From the NCBI RefSeq assembly GCF_002949735.1, contig NZ_CP026681.1:682001-746000 (forward strand): a stretch of DNA of 64,000 bases. Reading direction: 5' to 3'. Source of the DNA: Nostoc sp. 'Peltigera membranacea cyanobiont' N6 (GTDB lineage Bacteria > Cyanobacteriota > Cyanobacteriia > Cyanobacteriales > Nostocaceae). Positions 24,552 to 33,086 of the stretch are shown piece by piece. Both the position numbers and the translations under genes were made by a program. Position 1 is the stretch's first letter; each line of letters starts with the position of its first letter. The notes under the pieces are model-generated. The model was not told the origin of the DNA. It did not search any database and saw only the letters and a program-made list of their open reading frames with translations.

Positions 24552-25379
24552 ATGACTGCGATTTCTGATTGCTTTGAAACCCTTGGGCGGAATCATGAGT
24601 GCGCTCTGATTCCGTTTATTACAGCTGGCGATCCAGATTTAGAAACAACAGCAAAAGCTTTGCAGGTTCTAGATCAAAATGGAGCCGATATTATTGAACT
24701 AGGTATACCCTATTCCGATCCTCTGGCTGATGGGCCAGTGATTCAAGCTGCTGCTACTCGCGCCCTGCAAAAGGGGACAAAATTGGAGCAGGTGCTGGAA
24801 ATGTTGCAAGAGATTACTCCCAAACTGCGATCGCCAATTATCCTATTTACCTATTACAACCCAATTCTGCATCGGGGAATAGACAAATTTCTTCAGCAAA
24901 TCGCTGCGGCTGGGGTCGCAGGATTGGTAGTACCAGATTTGCCCTTGGAAGAAGCAGCAGGCTTGCTCGAACCAGCTAAGGAGATGGGAATTGATGTAAT
25001 TTTGTTGGTCGCTCCCACCAGTGATGCGGAACGGATAAAAGCGATCGCTCATTCTTCTCAAGGATTTATTTATTTAGTCAGCGTCACTGGGGTGACAGGG
25101 GTGCGATCGCAACTGGAAAACCGCGTGTCTGATTTACTCAAACAAATTCGTGGTGTTACTGATAAACCCATCGGTGTAGGTTTTGGGATTTCTGAAGCCG
25201 CACAAGCCCGTCAAGTAAAGGAATGGGGCGCAGATGCGGCGATCGCGGGCAGTGCTTTTGTGAAACGGTTAGCAGAAGGGACTCCAGAGCAAGGACTAAA
25301 TGCGATCGCCCAATTCTGCCAAAGTCTCAAGGCTGCCATCAAGACTACCAACACCAGTACAAATACTCCTCCTGATTAG
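24552..25379 (+). CDS. trpA: Tryptophan synthase alpha subunit
   Basis: The 275-residue enzyme cleaves indole-3-glycerol phosphate and channels indole to TrpB. The catalytic residues Glu49 (ADIIELGIPYSDP) and Asp60 (DPLADGPVIQ) fall on their standard numbers when ATG 24552 is the start, which supports that choice over the TTG at 24543 lying inside the upstream repeat. Other markers are LIPFITAGDPDLE, GLVVPDLPLEEA, VSVTGVTGVRS and VGFGISEAAQA with the phosphate-binding Gly-Ser (AIAGSAFVKR). No trpB is adjacent. Confidence 0.97.
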   Translation: MTAISDCFETLGRNHECALIPFITAGDPDLETTAKALQVLDQNGADIIELGIPYSDPLADGPVIQAAATRALQKGTKLEQVLEMLQEITPKLRSPIILFTYYNPILHRGIDKFLQQIAAAGVAGLVVPDLPLEEAAGLLEPAKEMGIDVILLVAPTSDAERIKAIAHSSQGFIYLVSVTGVTGVRSQLENRVSDLLKQIRGVTDKPIGVGFGISEAAQARQVKEWGADAAIAGSAFVKRLAEGTPEQGLNAIAQFCQSLKAAIKTTNTSTNTPPD

Positions 25380-25614
25380 ACTGGTCAAGTAGATTAAAAA
25401 GTATAACAGCGCCGTTTTTCTACCCTTGTTTGATAGACAATTTGACCATTATGGTTTTGAATATTAACATCAGATATCATGATGTAAAAAAACTAGCTGA
25501 TATAGTCGCTTATAGTTTGAGTATTATGTGAAATCAAGTAGGCATAATTTATGAGTGTGAGAGTGAGTCAGTCACAAATGATTATAGTTACGTCGCAATT
25601 GAGGAGCATAGGCG

Positions 25615-26283
25615 ATGAGTGAAAGTATGGCGTTTATCGGCGGGGTCGCCGTAGCTGGGCTGGCGGCTCTCGTATTGCTCAAAGGAACAAATACCCCCCT
25701 ACAACCTAACTTTGCTGTTGCTCCGCAAATGCCAGGGACTGTAGTAGCGCCAGGAATGCAGTCGCCAATGTATCCTTACGGCCCTTATGGGCAACCAGTG
25801 TATCCCAATCCGAATCAGCCACCAACTGCTGCTAGTGCTGACCAACGCCTAGAAATGGAGAAGCTGAATACACAGATGCAGTTGGAGCGTTTAAAAAACG
25901 ATAACGAACAGCTGAAGGTTCAAAATCAACAACTTCAAGGCCAAGTTCAAAATTTCAATACTCAGCAGCAGTGGCAACAAGCCCAGCAGTATAACCAACA
26001 AAAAGCAGCAGCATTCCAGCCGCAGCAAAATCCTTCTTGGTGGTCTTCACCTATGCTTTGGGCTGTGGGAGGAGCAACTTTAACTATTGGTGGTGGTGTT
26101 GTCGTCGCTGGGGTATTGGCTTTGTTCTCACCACGGCAGCGTCCAGCCCGTACTGTACAAGTGATTCACCCCTACCAAGGAAATACACCACCCTTGGTTC
26201 CAGTCCGTCGTGCTGAGTTTCTTCCTGCTTCGCGGATGGAAGCAAGACGAGTTGAAGCCCCAGAATACGACGAAATGCATTAA
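25615..26283 (+). CDS. Membrane protein with coiled coil, unknown function
   Basis: A 222-residue protein with an N-terminal hydrophobic segment (AFIGGVAVAGLAALVLLKG), a Pro/Tyr-rich stretch (PMYPYGPYGQPVYPNPNQPP), a coiled coil (RLEMEKLNTQMQLERLKNDN and the following Gln-rich heptads to about 130) and a second membrane helix (LTIGGGVVVAGVLALF), then a short basic-acidic tail. The start ATG is preceded by GAGGAG with ten bases spacing. I know no function; the pattern resembles cyanobacterial proteins with a membrane-tethered coiled coil. A strong terminator follows, so it is a single transcription unit. Confidence 0.8.
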   Translation: MSESMAFIGGVAVAGLAALVLLKGTNTPLQPNFAVAPQMPGTVVAPGMQSPMYPYGPYGQPVYPNPNQPPTAASADQRLEMEKLNTQMQLERLKNDNEQLKVQNQQLQGQVQNFNTQQQWQQAQQYNQQKAAAFQPQQNPSWWSSPMLWAVGGATLTIGGGVVVAGVLALFSPRQRPARTVQVIHPYQGNTPPLVPVRRAEFLPASRMEARRVEAPEYDEMH

Positions 26284-26324
26284 TCGCAAAAATCAAATTA
26301 TAAATAAACACCGATTAAAAATCT

Positions 26325-26355
26325 CGTTTCCAGGTAGTACCTGGAAACGTTTTTT
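26325..26355 (+). terminator. Rho-independent terminator
   Basis: CGTTTCCAGGTA and TACCTGGAAACG form a perfect 12-bp stem (26325-26349) followed by six T (26350-26355). It ends the coiled-coil membrane protein gene. Confidence 0.93.
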
Positions 26356-26430
26356 ATTTGGTTGCTGCTGCAAATTGAGGAGGCAGAATCTACTTGTAGA
26401 CGCTGGGAACGAGTTAAACACTCGTAACTG

Positions 26431-28320
26431 TTAAAAGCCGCTTTTCGGAGTTTCTGTGGTAGTGGGACTCTCTTTAGGGGCAGGTTGGTTAGTATCGGGA
26501 AGTTTCTGTTGGTTACTCTTCTGATTACCTTGATTTTCTAGTTTAGTTAGTGCCTGTTTTGCCAAATTTTCGGCTGCTTGTTTAAATAATGGTTCTATTT
26601 TGTTTCGCCAGTATTTAGTATTAGGCAATTTTTCTGGATGGTTTCTATAATCTAAAACTTTATCCCATTTACCATCATCTATTGCTTTGTTGATTTCATT
26701 AGATAACGCCTCAGCCTTAGCCCAATCGTCCTGCCACTGGGCAATCATTTTGCCCGTCTCTTGGATACCAGAAGCAGCATTTGCTGGAATCGACCTTAAA
26801 AGTGCGATCGCTCCAACTATATCTCCTGAATCATACTTCTTTTTTGCTTGTTCTATAGTATTGGCACTGTTATCATTAGGCTGCGATTTCCCCGCGTCGG
26901 AATTTGACCCCTTCGGCTTTTCTGGTAATGGAGTTACAACATCGCTAGATTGTGCTTTTGGCTTGGGAGTTGGTCGAGTCGCAATCAAAGTGCCATCATC
27001 TACAATCTTAGTTGCAATGCCTTTTTCGCGTAGGCAAGAAGCCCATTCTCCATTATTAGTTATCACATCCGAGTGTGCCCAAGCCAAACGACCAGATTTA
27101 AGTTTAACTTCTATCCAACCTCGTCTTGTTCGCTTGCCAGTCACCTCGAAACTGGTATTATCCGCAACTGTTTGCAGAACATTATCAGAATTTATCGAAC
27201 TAGGTTCAGAACGAATATTAGAATTTCCGACGACAACAGCCGAGCATTTATTTGCTAAAGAGGTATCCTTACCTGTAAGATTTAAAGCTAAATTTTTCAC
27301 GTTTGGATATACATTTGCTACCAAGGCAGCCGCACCACCCGCCAATAATATGCCAATTAGTATTGGCCATGGGTCAGATTTACTAGAGTCTTGACGGGCA
27401 GGTTTGACAGGATTTGCTGGTGCAACTGCAACCGTTTGCAGCCGAGATACTTGAGGTCGGGATTTGATGGATTCTTGAAGTGGAGAAAGTGTAGGTACTG
27501 GATTAATCGCATCTTTACATGCTTGCAGTGCTTCCGTGGCGTTTTGGTAGCGGTCTTTGAAGTGATAACGCACCATCTTGGACAACACTGCCGCCAATCG
27601 GGAGTTTACGGTTACTGATTGCTGCCAAATGATTTCGCCCGTTTCCGGGTCTTCTTGCAATTCTGTTGGCTGTAATCCTGTTAATGCTTGAATGGCAATG
27701 ATGCCGAGGGAATAAATATCACTGTTGGGGCGGGGTTTACCTTGCCCTTGTTCTGTGGGCATATAACCAGGAGTGCCGATAACCACAGTAGCAGAGGGTT
27801 GTCCGCCCACTGTTACCAGTTGTGTACGCAGTTGCTTTACAGCCCCAAAATCTACTAAAACTAACTTATTATCTGAAGCGCGACGGATGATATTATCCGG
27901 TTTGATGTCGCGGTGAATCACGCCTTGGCGGTGGACAAATTCGAGAATTTCCAGAACTTCTTGCAATAGTTGAATTACTTGGCTTTCACTCCAGCGTTTA
28001 CCAAGTAGAAGTTCCTCAGCTAGGGTATGTCCTTCAATATATTCTTGTACTAAATAAAATTCTTGGTTTTCGTCAAAGTACGCTAACAGCCTGGGTATTC
28101 GGTCATGGTTGCCTAGTTTTTCTAAGGTTTCGGCTTCGCTGTTGAACAAGCGTTTAGCAGTATCAAAAACTCTGGGGTCAGTTCCGGGTTTGAGATGCTT
28201 AACAACGCAGATAGGGTTGCCCGGCCGCCTAGTATCTTGGGCAATGTAGGTTTGACCAAATCCTCCCATTGCGAGGACTCTAATTACTTGGTAACGATGG
28301 TCTAGTAGCTTGCCTATCAT
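26431..28320 (-). CDS. Hanks-type Ser/Thr protein kinase with membrane helix and SH3 domain
   Basis: 629 residues. The kinase domain (1-265) has the glycine loop LAMGGFGQTY, Lys41 (CVVKHLK), HRDIKPDN with Asp138, DFG at 157-159 and GTPGYMPTEQ in place of the common APE segment. A Pro-rich linker and a membrane helix (PILIGILLAGGAAALVANVY, about 319-338) follow. Outside the membrane is a bacterial SH3-like domain (about 359-422) with NSNIRSEPSS and AWAHSDVI, then a Lys/Gln/Asn-rich helical tail that may bind cell-wall or polymer ligands. The layout suggests an envelope-sensing kinase. It is monocistronic, facing the previous terminator. Confidence 0.93.
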   Translation of the reverse strand: MIGKLLDHRYQVIRVLAMGGFGQTYIAQDTRRPGNPICVVKHLKPGTDPRVFDTAKRLFNSEAETLEKLGNHDRIPRLLAYFDENQEFYLVQEYIEGHTLAEELLLGKRWSESQVIQLLQEVLEILEFVHRQGVIHRDIKPDNIIRRASDNKLVLVDFGAVKQLRTQLVTVGGQPSATVVIGTPGYMPTEQGQGKPRPNSDIYSLGIIAIQALTGLQPTELQEDPETGEIIWQQSVTVNSRLAAVLSKMVRYHFKDRYQNATEALQACKDAINPVPTLSPLQESIKSRPQVSRLQTVAVAPANPVKPARQDSSKSDPWPILIGILLAGGAAALVANVYPNVKNLALNLTGKDTSLANKCSAVVVGNSNIRSEPSSINSDNVLQTVADNTSFEVTGKRTRRGWIEVKLKSGRLAWAHSDVITNNGEWASCLREKGIATKIVDDGTLIATRPTPKPKAQSSDVVTPLPEKPKGSNSDAGKSQPNDNSANTIEQAKKKYDSGDIVGAIALLRSIPANAASGIQETGKMIAQWQDDWAKAEALSNEINKAIDDGKWDKVLDYRNHPEKLPNTKYWRNKIEPLFKQAAENLAKQALTKLENQGNQKSNQQKLPDTNQPAPKESPTTTETPKSGF

Positions 28321-28483
28321 ATTCCCTCCCCAGAGTTATTACCTAATTTTCCAGCTAGTAATAAATATCTCCAAATTTTCTTCAATGAAATCCGCTATCT
28401 TGAGAAAAGATTTAGATTAAAAACGCAGCTTTTTAATAAACGCAGACTGTTTCTTTTTCTTTTAGTGCCCCTGTTTATTACCA

Positions 28484-28972
28484 ATGCCACCTAAAATAAC
28501 AAACTCAGTTGGATGGCAGCAGGCTGAAATCCTCATGCAACCTGCTTTTATTCGTGTTATCGACAATATCCGCAAGTCCCTTGATGAATCTTCCTGGACG
28601 GGAACTTACCACGATGTCCTGATTTGGCCGCCTAGCACCACTGATGAAATCAAAGCATTGGTGACTGAGTTGTTGCAAGCGATGGAAACTGCAACGCCCC
28701 AAGAAGCAGATGAAATCAGAGAGACTCTGGCTCGTCTGCCGATGCCCCATCCAGGATATCATCTCCGTTTGCAGCGTCAACAGCAAGAAGCGAGTATCGA
28801 TTTATGGGAATTGTGTTATGAGGTGTGTTTTCTTGAATACAGTCCAAAAAAGGAAGGTGCTGATATTGATACTAGTTTAATCGATGAACTGGGTGAAGTG
28901 GATTGGTTGCGTTTGGATGCCAAGGCAAAGGAGTTGGTTGAACAGGCGTTTGCTCATTTACCAGAGAGTTGA
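28484..28972 (+). CDS. Unknown soluble 162-aa protein
   Basis: An acidic, mostly helical protein without signal or membrane segment. Recognisable parts are GWQQAEILMQPAFIRVIDNI near 10 and WTGTYHDVLIWPPST near 38; the end DWLRLDAKAKELVEQAFAHL is helical. I associate this with a conserved cyanobacterial protein of unknown role but cannot name it. It is divergent from the kinase gene; 163 bp separate the two starts. Confidence 0.75.
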   Translation: MPPKITNSVGWQQAEILMQPAFIRVIDNIRKSLDESSWTGTYHDVLIWPPSTTDEIKALVTELLQAMETATPQEADEIRETLARLPMPHPGYHLRLQRQQQEASIDLWELCYEVCFLEYSPKKEGADIDTSLIDELGEVDWLRLDAKAKELVEQAFAHLPES

Positions 28973-29102
28973 GAAAATAAAGTAATTACTATATCTTTAA
29001 AATTTTGGAAGTAAATTGGTTATGAATGCTGAGGTGCTTCTTAGTTTGAAAAAGTGAAACTGGAGCAAACACTCCACAGCAGAAATGAAAGGTTATTGAA
29101 AC

Positions 29103-30122
29103 ATGGATTTTATCAACCAAGCACAGAAGTTGGCAGATACCATTAGAGATAAAGCTCAAGAAGCAGCCAGCAATGTAGTAAACGGGATGGATGAGGTAGT
29201 TGATGGAATCAAGAACGCTACTACCGAAATAACTACTTCAAGTGTCCATGCAGTTAATGATTTACAAAGTTTGTCAACCATAGCAACCCAGGCAGGTTTT
29301 CAAACTGTTCAAAATGTTAGTAAAACATTTCAACAAAATGCTGTTGCAGTTGCCACATCGAGCATGGTTATGGCTGATGCTTTGCAAAATTTACCTAAGA
29401 CAGCTGCCGAATTAGCCCAAGAGATGCCCAAGATTGCAAATAGGCTGAAATATCGTGCTGGTGTTCGGGTGGGAGACTCACCTCGTTCTAATGCAGATGT
29501 CATGAAGCTTTTTGAGAAAATTCCTGGTACATCAAAGCTTGGAGCCAAAGAATATACAATTCGTCAATTTCTGAGAGATAAACATGGTAGCCACATCAAT
29601 CCCCGTTCCAAAGGTGGATCGAATGCTGCTGATAATATCCTTTGGGAAGTAGGTGTTGACAATCTCCGTCGCGGAGCTAAAGTCATGACCGTTGGCGAAC
29701 AGTTTTATATTCGGGTTTATAATGCGGTAGATTCTATTGTTACCAATTCTGGGACAATCGCTAGACTTGGCATTACTGCAACGGGAACAGCTATTCTCAC
29801 CCAAGTTGTAGTAACGGCGATTTCCTACTCTTTGGATCTTTATCGGGGCGATATTACTGTCGAAGAGTATAAAAATCTAATTTTTGAAGCAGCAAAGGCA
29901 GCAGGGATTGCGACACCAATTGTTTTTTTAGTCTTGGTAGCTGTGTTAGCTTTATTTCCAGAATTTACAGTAATTTTGTCAGCACCAGTGGTTGTTGCAG
30001 GCTTCAATGCTTTACTTGGTATTAGTATTGCTACACCAATCATTCAATCGCTAGTCCGTCATGTCGAAGCTGGAGGTTTTGGGATAGAAACTGCTGAGGC
30101 TTACAAAACTGCATTTGATTAG
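29103..30122 (+). CDS. HNH-like motif protein with C-terminal membrane helices, unknown function
   Basis: 339 residues in three parts. Residues 1-115 are amphipathic helices of LEA-like composition (DTIRDKAQEAASNVVNGMD and later VQNVSKTFQQNAVAVA). Residues 150-196 contain FLRDKHGSHINPRSKGGSNA and DNILWEVGVDNLRRGAK, which fits the HNH nuclease layout: His161/His164, Asn174, Asn178 and Asn187 in place of the metal ligands. Residues 222-312 hold about three membrane helices (LTQVVVTAISYSL, TPIVFLVLVAVLALF, APVVVAGFNALLGISIA). A nuclease motif attached to membrane helices is unusual. It could be an effector or a membrane-anchored processing enzyme; there is no obvious immunity gene beside it. Confidence 0.68.
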   Translation: MDFINQAQKLADTIRDKAQEAASNVVNGMDEVVDGIKNATTEITTSSVHAVNDLQSLSTIATQAGFQTVQNVSKTFQQNAVAVATSSMVMADALQNLPKTAAELAQEMPKIANRLKYRAGVRVGDSPRSNADVMKLFEKIPGTSKLGAKEYTIRQFLRDKHGSHINPRSKGGSNAADNILWEVGVDNLRRGAKVMTVGEQFYIRVYNAVDSIVTNSGTIARLGITATGTAILTQVVVTAISYSLDLYRGDITVEEYKNLIFEAAKAAGIATPIVFLVLVAVLALFPEFTVILSAPVVVAGFNALLGISIATPIIQSLVRHVEAGGFGIETAEAYKTAFD

Positions 30123-30154
30123 TATTCTGAGGATAAGAGCGATCGCAGCCCTTA

Positions 30155-30253
30155 ATGCCTTGCGAATTGATCCGATTCGTAACAGGTTCTCAACACAGCG
30201 ATCGCTTGGCGGCAAAACTGCGAGAATTAAATATAGATCCAGATAGTATTTAA
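30155..30253 (+). pseudogene. Tail of a lost Uma2-family gene
   Basis: A 32-residue frame ends ...SDRLAAKLRELNIDPDSI, closely matching the usual Uma2 tail (compare ADRLTAQLRSLGIEPEA in the gene at 60420-61121). The preceding residues MPCELIRFVTGSQH are not Uma2-like. It appears to be a 3' remnant left by deletion. The in-frame ATG is probably fortuitous. Confidence 0.5.
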
Positions 30254-30291
30254 GCTCCTCGCTGTCTTGCTTATGCCTGGTAACAGAAATA

Positions 30292-30492
30292 CTATGGATC
30301 TTCAGGAAAAACCCATTTTGGCGGTTCCGTCATTTTTTTTCGCAGACGTTCTTGTGCCAATTCTAACATTTTGTCTAGGGGAGTCTCTTCAATAAATTTT
30401 GCGGCTGCCTCTCTAAACTCAATGTTGGGGCATTTATCCCCTAAAACACACCCGTTAACACAGGCTACAGCGCAGTTAATCTTTTGCTCCAC
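30292..30492 (-). CDS. Small Cys-rich protein, unknown function
   Basis: A 66-residue product beginning with a GTG at 30492. Four cysteines lie close together in INCAVACVNGCVLGDKC (Cys7, 11, 15, 21), a spacing that could bind a metal or iron-sulphur cluster. The rest is a charged helix (LDKMLELAQERLRKKM) and a Pro-rich end. AGAGAGGAA lies upstream at a workable distance. It stands alone, flanked by dispersed palindromes. I know no function. Confidence 0.65.
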   Translation of the reverse strand: MEQKINCAVACVNGCVLGDKCPNIEFREAAAKFIEETPLDKMLELAQERLRKKMTEPPKWVFPEDP

Positions 30493-30524
30493 AGTAAATT
30501 CCTCTCTTTAAAAGTTATAAGCAG

Positions 30525-30730
30525 AGACGCGATTAATCGCGTCTGTACAGGAGTTCTAATATTCACCCCGAACTCTTTACTATCAGGCATTACCCTCTAA
30601 GTAAATTTTACCTTGCCAGTTGCTATCCTAATTAGTCTAAATACCTACCATTTAGAAAGTTATGAGTTATGAGTTATGATTTTTACTCCTAACTCCTGTG
30701 CAGGCGCGATTAATCGTGTCTCTACTCCTA
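30525..30730. repeat. Pair of inverted copies of the AGACGCGAT palindrome
   Basis: Copy 2 is AGACGCGATTAATCGCGTCT (30525-30544) followed by GTACAGGAGTT. Copy 3, in the opposite orientation, is near 30685-30730 (GTGCAGGCGCGATTAATCGT then GTCTCTACTCC). Between them are GAGTTATGAGTTATGA heptad-like tracts. The two copies face each other and could form one large hairpin upstream of mnmE. Confidence 0.8.
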
Positions 30731-30744
30731 TATAAAGGGCGCTC

Positions 30745-32139
30745 ATGTCAGAAGTTTTTGCCACTACTGGAACTATAGCTGCGATCGCTACTGCTGTTGT
30801 CCCGCAACAGGGTAGTGTTGGTATTGTGCGGGTGTCTGGTTCTGAAGCAATGGCTCTAGCCCAAACTCTCTTTCACGCACCAGGGCGACAAGTTTGGGAA
30901 AGTCACCGGATTCTCTACGGTTATATTCGTCATCCCCAAACCCAACAACTGGTAGATGAAGCCCTATTGCTGATTATGAAAGCACCCCGTTCTTACACCC
31001 GTGAAGATGTAGTGGAATTCCATTGCCACGGGGGAATTATGGCAGTGCAGCAGGTATTACAACTGTGTTTAGAAAATGGCGCAAGATTAGCGCAACCGGG
31101 AGAATTTACTCTCCGCGCCTTTTTGAATGGACGATTGGATTTAACTCAAGCCGAAGGTGTTGCTGATTTAGTGGGAGCTAAATCGCCTCAAGCTGCCCAA
31201 ACTGCCTTAGCTGGTTTACAGGGAAAATTAGCTCATCCGATTCGGCAGTTACGCGCTAACTGTTTAGATATTTTGGCAGAAATCGAAGCTCGAATCGATT
31301 TTGAGGAAGACTTACCACCGTTGGATGATAAAGCAATAATATCAGAAATCGAGAAAATTGCTGCCGAAATAACGAGATTATTGGCAACCAAAGACAAAGG
31401 TGAGTTGTTACGCACAGGTTTAAAAGTGGCAATTGTTGGGCGGCCAAACGTGGGTAAGTCGAGCCTATTGAACGCTTGGAGCCAGAGCGATCGCGCGATC
31501 GTCACAGACTTACCCGGTACAACCCGCGATGTAGTGGAATCCCAGCTAGTTGTCGGGGGAATTCCCGTACAAGTGCTAGATACAGCCGGGATTCGGGAAA
31601 CAACAGATCGAGTGGAAAAAATTGGCGTAGAGCGATCGCGCCGTGCAGCCAATGCAGCTGATTTAGTTTTGCTTACCATCGACGCTTCAACAGGTTGGAC
31701 GGAAGGCGATGGAGAAATTTACGAACAAGTACAACACCGTCCGTTAATTTTAGTGATTAACAAAATAGACTTAGTAGAAGAAATTGAAAGAAAAATTCTT
31801 GAATCTAAAATGCCAAATTCCAAGTCCAAAATTTTCACAGCAGCAGCCACAAATCAAGGTATTGATGCTTTAGAAACGGCAATTTTAGAGATAGTTAACA
31901 CCGGAAAAGTCCAAGCTGCTGATATGGATTTAGCCATTAACCAAAGGCAAGCAGCAGCTTTAACTCAAGCTAAAATATCTTTGGAACAAGTACAAGCAAC
32001 AATTGCCCAGCAACTCCCCCTTGATTTTTGGACAATTGATTTACGCGGTGCAATTCAGGCATTAGGAGAAATTACTGGTGAAGAAGTTACAGAATCAGTT
32101 TTGGATCGGATTTTTAGCAAGTTCTGTATTGGTAAATAA
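30745..32139 (+). CDS. mnmE: tRNA uridine-5-carboxymethylaminomethyl modification GTPase
   Basis: The 464-residue MnmE (TrmE) works with MnmG to modify U34 of certain tRNAs. The N-terminal folate-binding domain contains TIAAIATAVVPQQGSVGIVR and VEFHCHGG; the GTPase domain has GRPNVGKSSLLNAW (G1), DLPGTTRDVV (G2), DTAGIRET (G3) and NKID (G4). The C-terminus ends FSKFCIGK, with the invariant catalytic Cys. Length is normal. The ATG at 30745 begins right at the conserved N-terminal domain. Confidence 0.97.
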   Translation: MSEVFATTGTIAAIATAVVPQQGSVGIVRVSGSEAMALAQTLFHAPGRQVWESHRILYGYIRHPQTQQLVDEALLLIMKAPRSYTREDVVEFHCHGGIMAVQQVLQLCLENGARLAQPGEFTLRAFLNGRLDLTQAEGVADLVGAKSPQAAQTALAGLQGKLAHPIRQLRANCLDILAEIEARIDFEEDLPPLDDKAIISEIEKIAAEITRLLATKDKGELLRTGLKVAIVGRPNVGKSSLLNAWSQSDRAIVTDLPGTTRDVVESQLVVGGIPVQVLDTAGIRETTDRVEKIGVERSRRAANAADLVLLTIDASTGWTEGDGEIYEQVQHRPLILVINKIDLVEEIERKILESKMPNSKSKIFTAAATNQGIDALETAILEIVNTGKVQAADMDLAINQRQAAALTQAKISLEQVQATIAQQLPLDFWTIDLRGAIQALGEITGEEVTESVLDRIFSKFCIGK

Positions 32140-32246
32140 ACCAAAAATATTCTACTTTTGCTAATTTGCATAGGTTGTGTGAAGTGAAGTGAAGCAAAAC
32201 CTAATATTTTTACCCACTATTTAACTAACCTAAAATTAATAACTAA

Positions 32247-32750
32247 ATGTACATCTCAATCCGCCAAGCAAACATACAAGATACGGTGATAGTTTCAAAT
32301 GTGTTATTAGAAGCAGCTTTGTGGCTCCAGCAGCGTGGTGAACCTCTGTGGCGTGATAGCGAGGTTTCGCCAGAAAATATCTCTGAAGATGTTGCTAAAG
32401 GTTTGTTTTTCATTGCCGAATGTGATGGTGAATCTGCTGGTACAATAAAGTTTCAGCTTGAGGATTTACTTTTCTGGCCTGATATTTCTCAGGAAGAGTC
32501 AGCATTTGTACATCGCTTTGCAATTCGACGACGCTACTCTGGCGGTAAAGTCTCTTCAGCACTGCTGACTTGGGCTGTTGAACGCGCACAAAAACTTGAT
32601 AAACGTTATTTACGTCTAGATTGCGATGCTTCTCGTCCGCGCTTGAGAGCAGTATATGAAGGCTTTGGTTTCCGTTATCATAGCGACAGACAAGTTGGTG
32701 CTTATTTTGTTTCTCGCTATGAATATGAAATACTTCCACAAGTGACCTAA
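32247..32750 (+). CDS. GNAT-family N-acetyltransferase
   Basis: 167 residues with the acetyl-CoA-binding fold: IRQANIQDTVIVSNVLLEAA at the start, IAECDGESAGTIKFQLED near 58, HRFAIRRRYSGGKVSSALL (the pyrophosphate-binding loop region) near 90, and the closing RLRAVYEGFGFRYHSD. The normal Q/RxxGxG/A loop is seen as RRRYSGGKV, slightly unusual. Substrate unknown. Operon status with mnmE is unlikely because 107 bp with a small GTGAA repeat separates them. Confidence 0.85.
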   Translation: MYISIRQANIQDTVIVSNVLLEAALWLQQRGEPLWRDSEVSPENISEDVAKGLFFIAECDGESAGTIKFQLEDLLFWPDISQEESAFVHRFAIRRRYSGGKVSSALLTWAVERAQKLDKRYLRLDCDASRPRLRAVYEGFGFRYHSDRQVGAYFVSRYEYEILPQVT

Positions 32751-32780
32751 TATTGGTATGTCTTTAAATAGATAAATATT

Positions 32781-33059
32781 ATGCCAGTCTTTAGAAAAGA
32801 TATTGATTTCTTCTTTGAAAAGTTTATCAAAGTTAGTACTTGAGGGGGTGGAGATGCTAGTGTCTGGGCAGTCGGTAGTTACCAGGGAATATTCATTTTA
32901 ACTGTTATTGAGAAAAAAATAGATTCCTTAACTATAGATGACATAGTTGATAAACCAGCTTTTTTTATGTTACGTGACCTAATGAAATTTTCTCCTGAGT
33001 GGCAATACGATTCAACAGCACTTGCTTTATCAGCCAAATTAGCAATATCTAGTTTGTAA
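32781..33059 (+). pseudogene. Small reading frame interrupted by one in-frame TGA
   Basis: From ATG 32781 the frame reads MPVFRKDIDFFFEKFIKVST, meets TGA at 32841-32843, and continues GGGDASVWAVGSYQGIFILT and onward through LRDLMKFSPEWQYDSTALAL to TAA at 33057-33059, 93 codons in all. A TGG to TGA change (Trp to stop) would explain it. Continuous protein-like composition on both sides argues for a recently inactivated gene. The family is not recognised. Confidence 0.6.
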
Positions 33060-33086
33060 TTGTTTTTTACTAATTATATATAACAA

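Noticed and set aside
26687..27394. 235-aa plus-strand open frame
   Set aside because: It is antisense to the linker and SH3 part of the Ser/Thr kinase, has no family features, and follows the kinase's codon structure.
30155..30253. Independent small protein gene
   Set aside because: The tail matches the Uma2 C-terminus, and the start has no ribosome-binding site; treated as a remnant.
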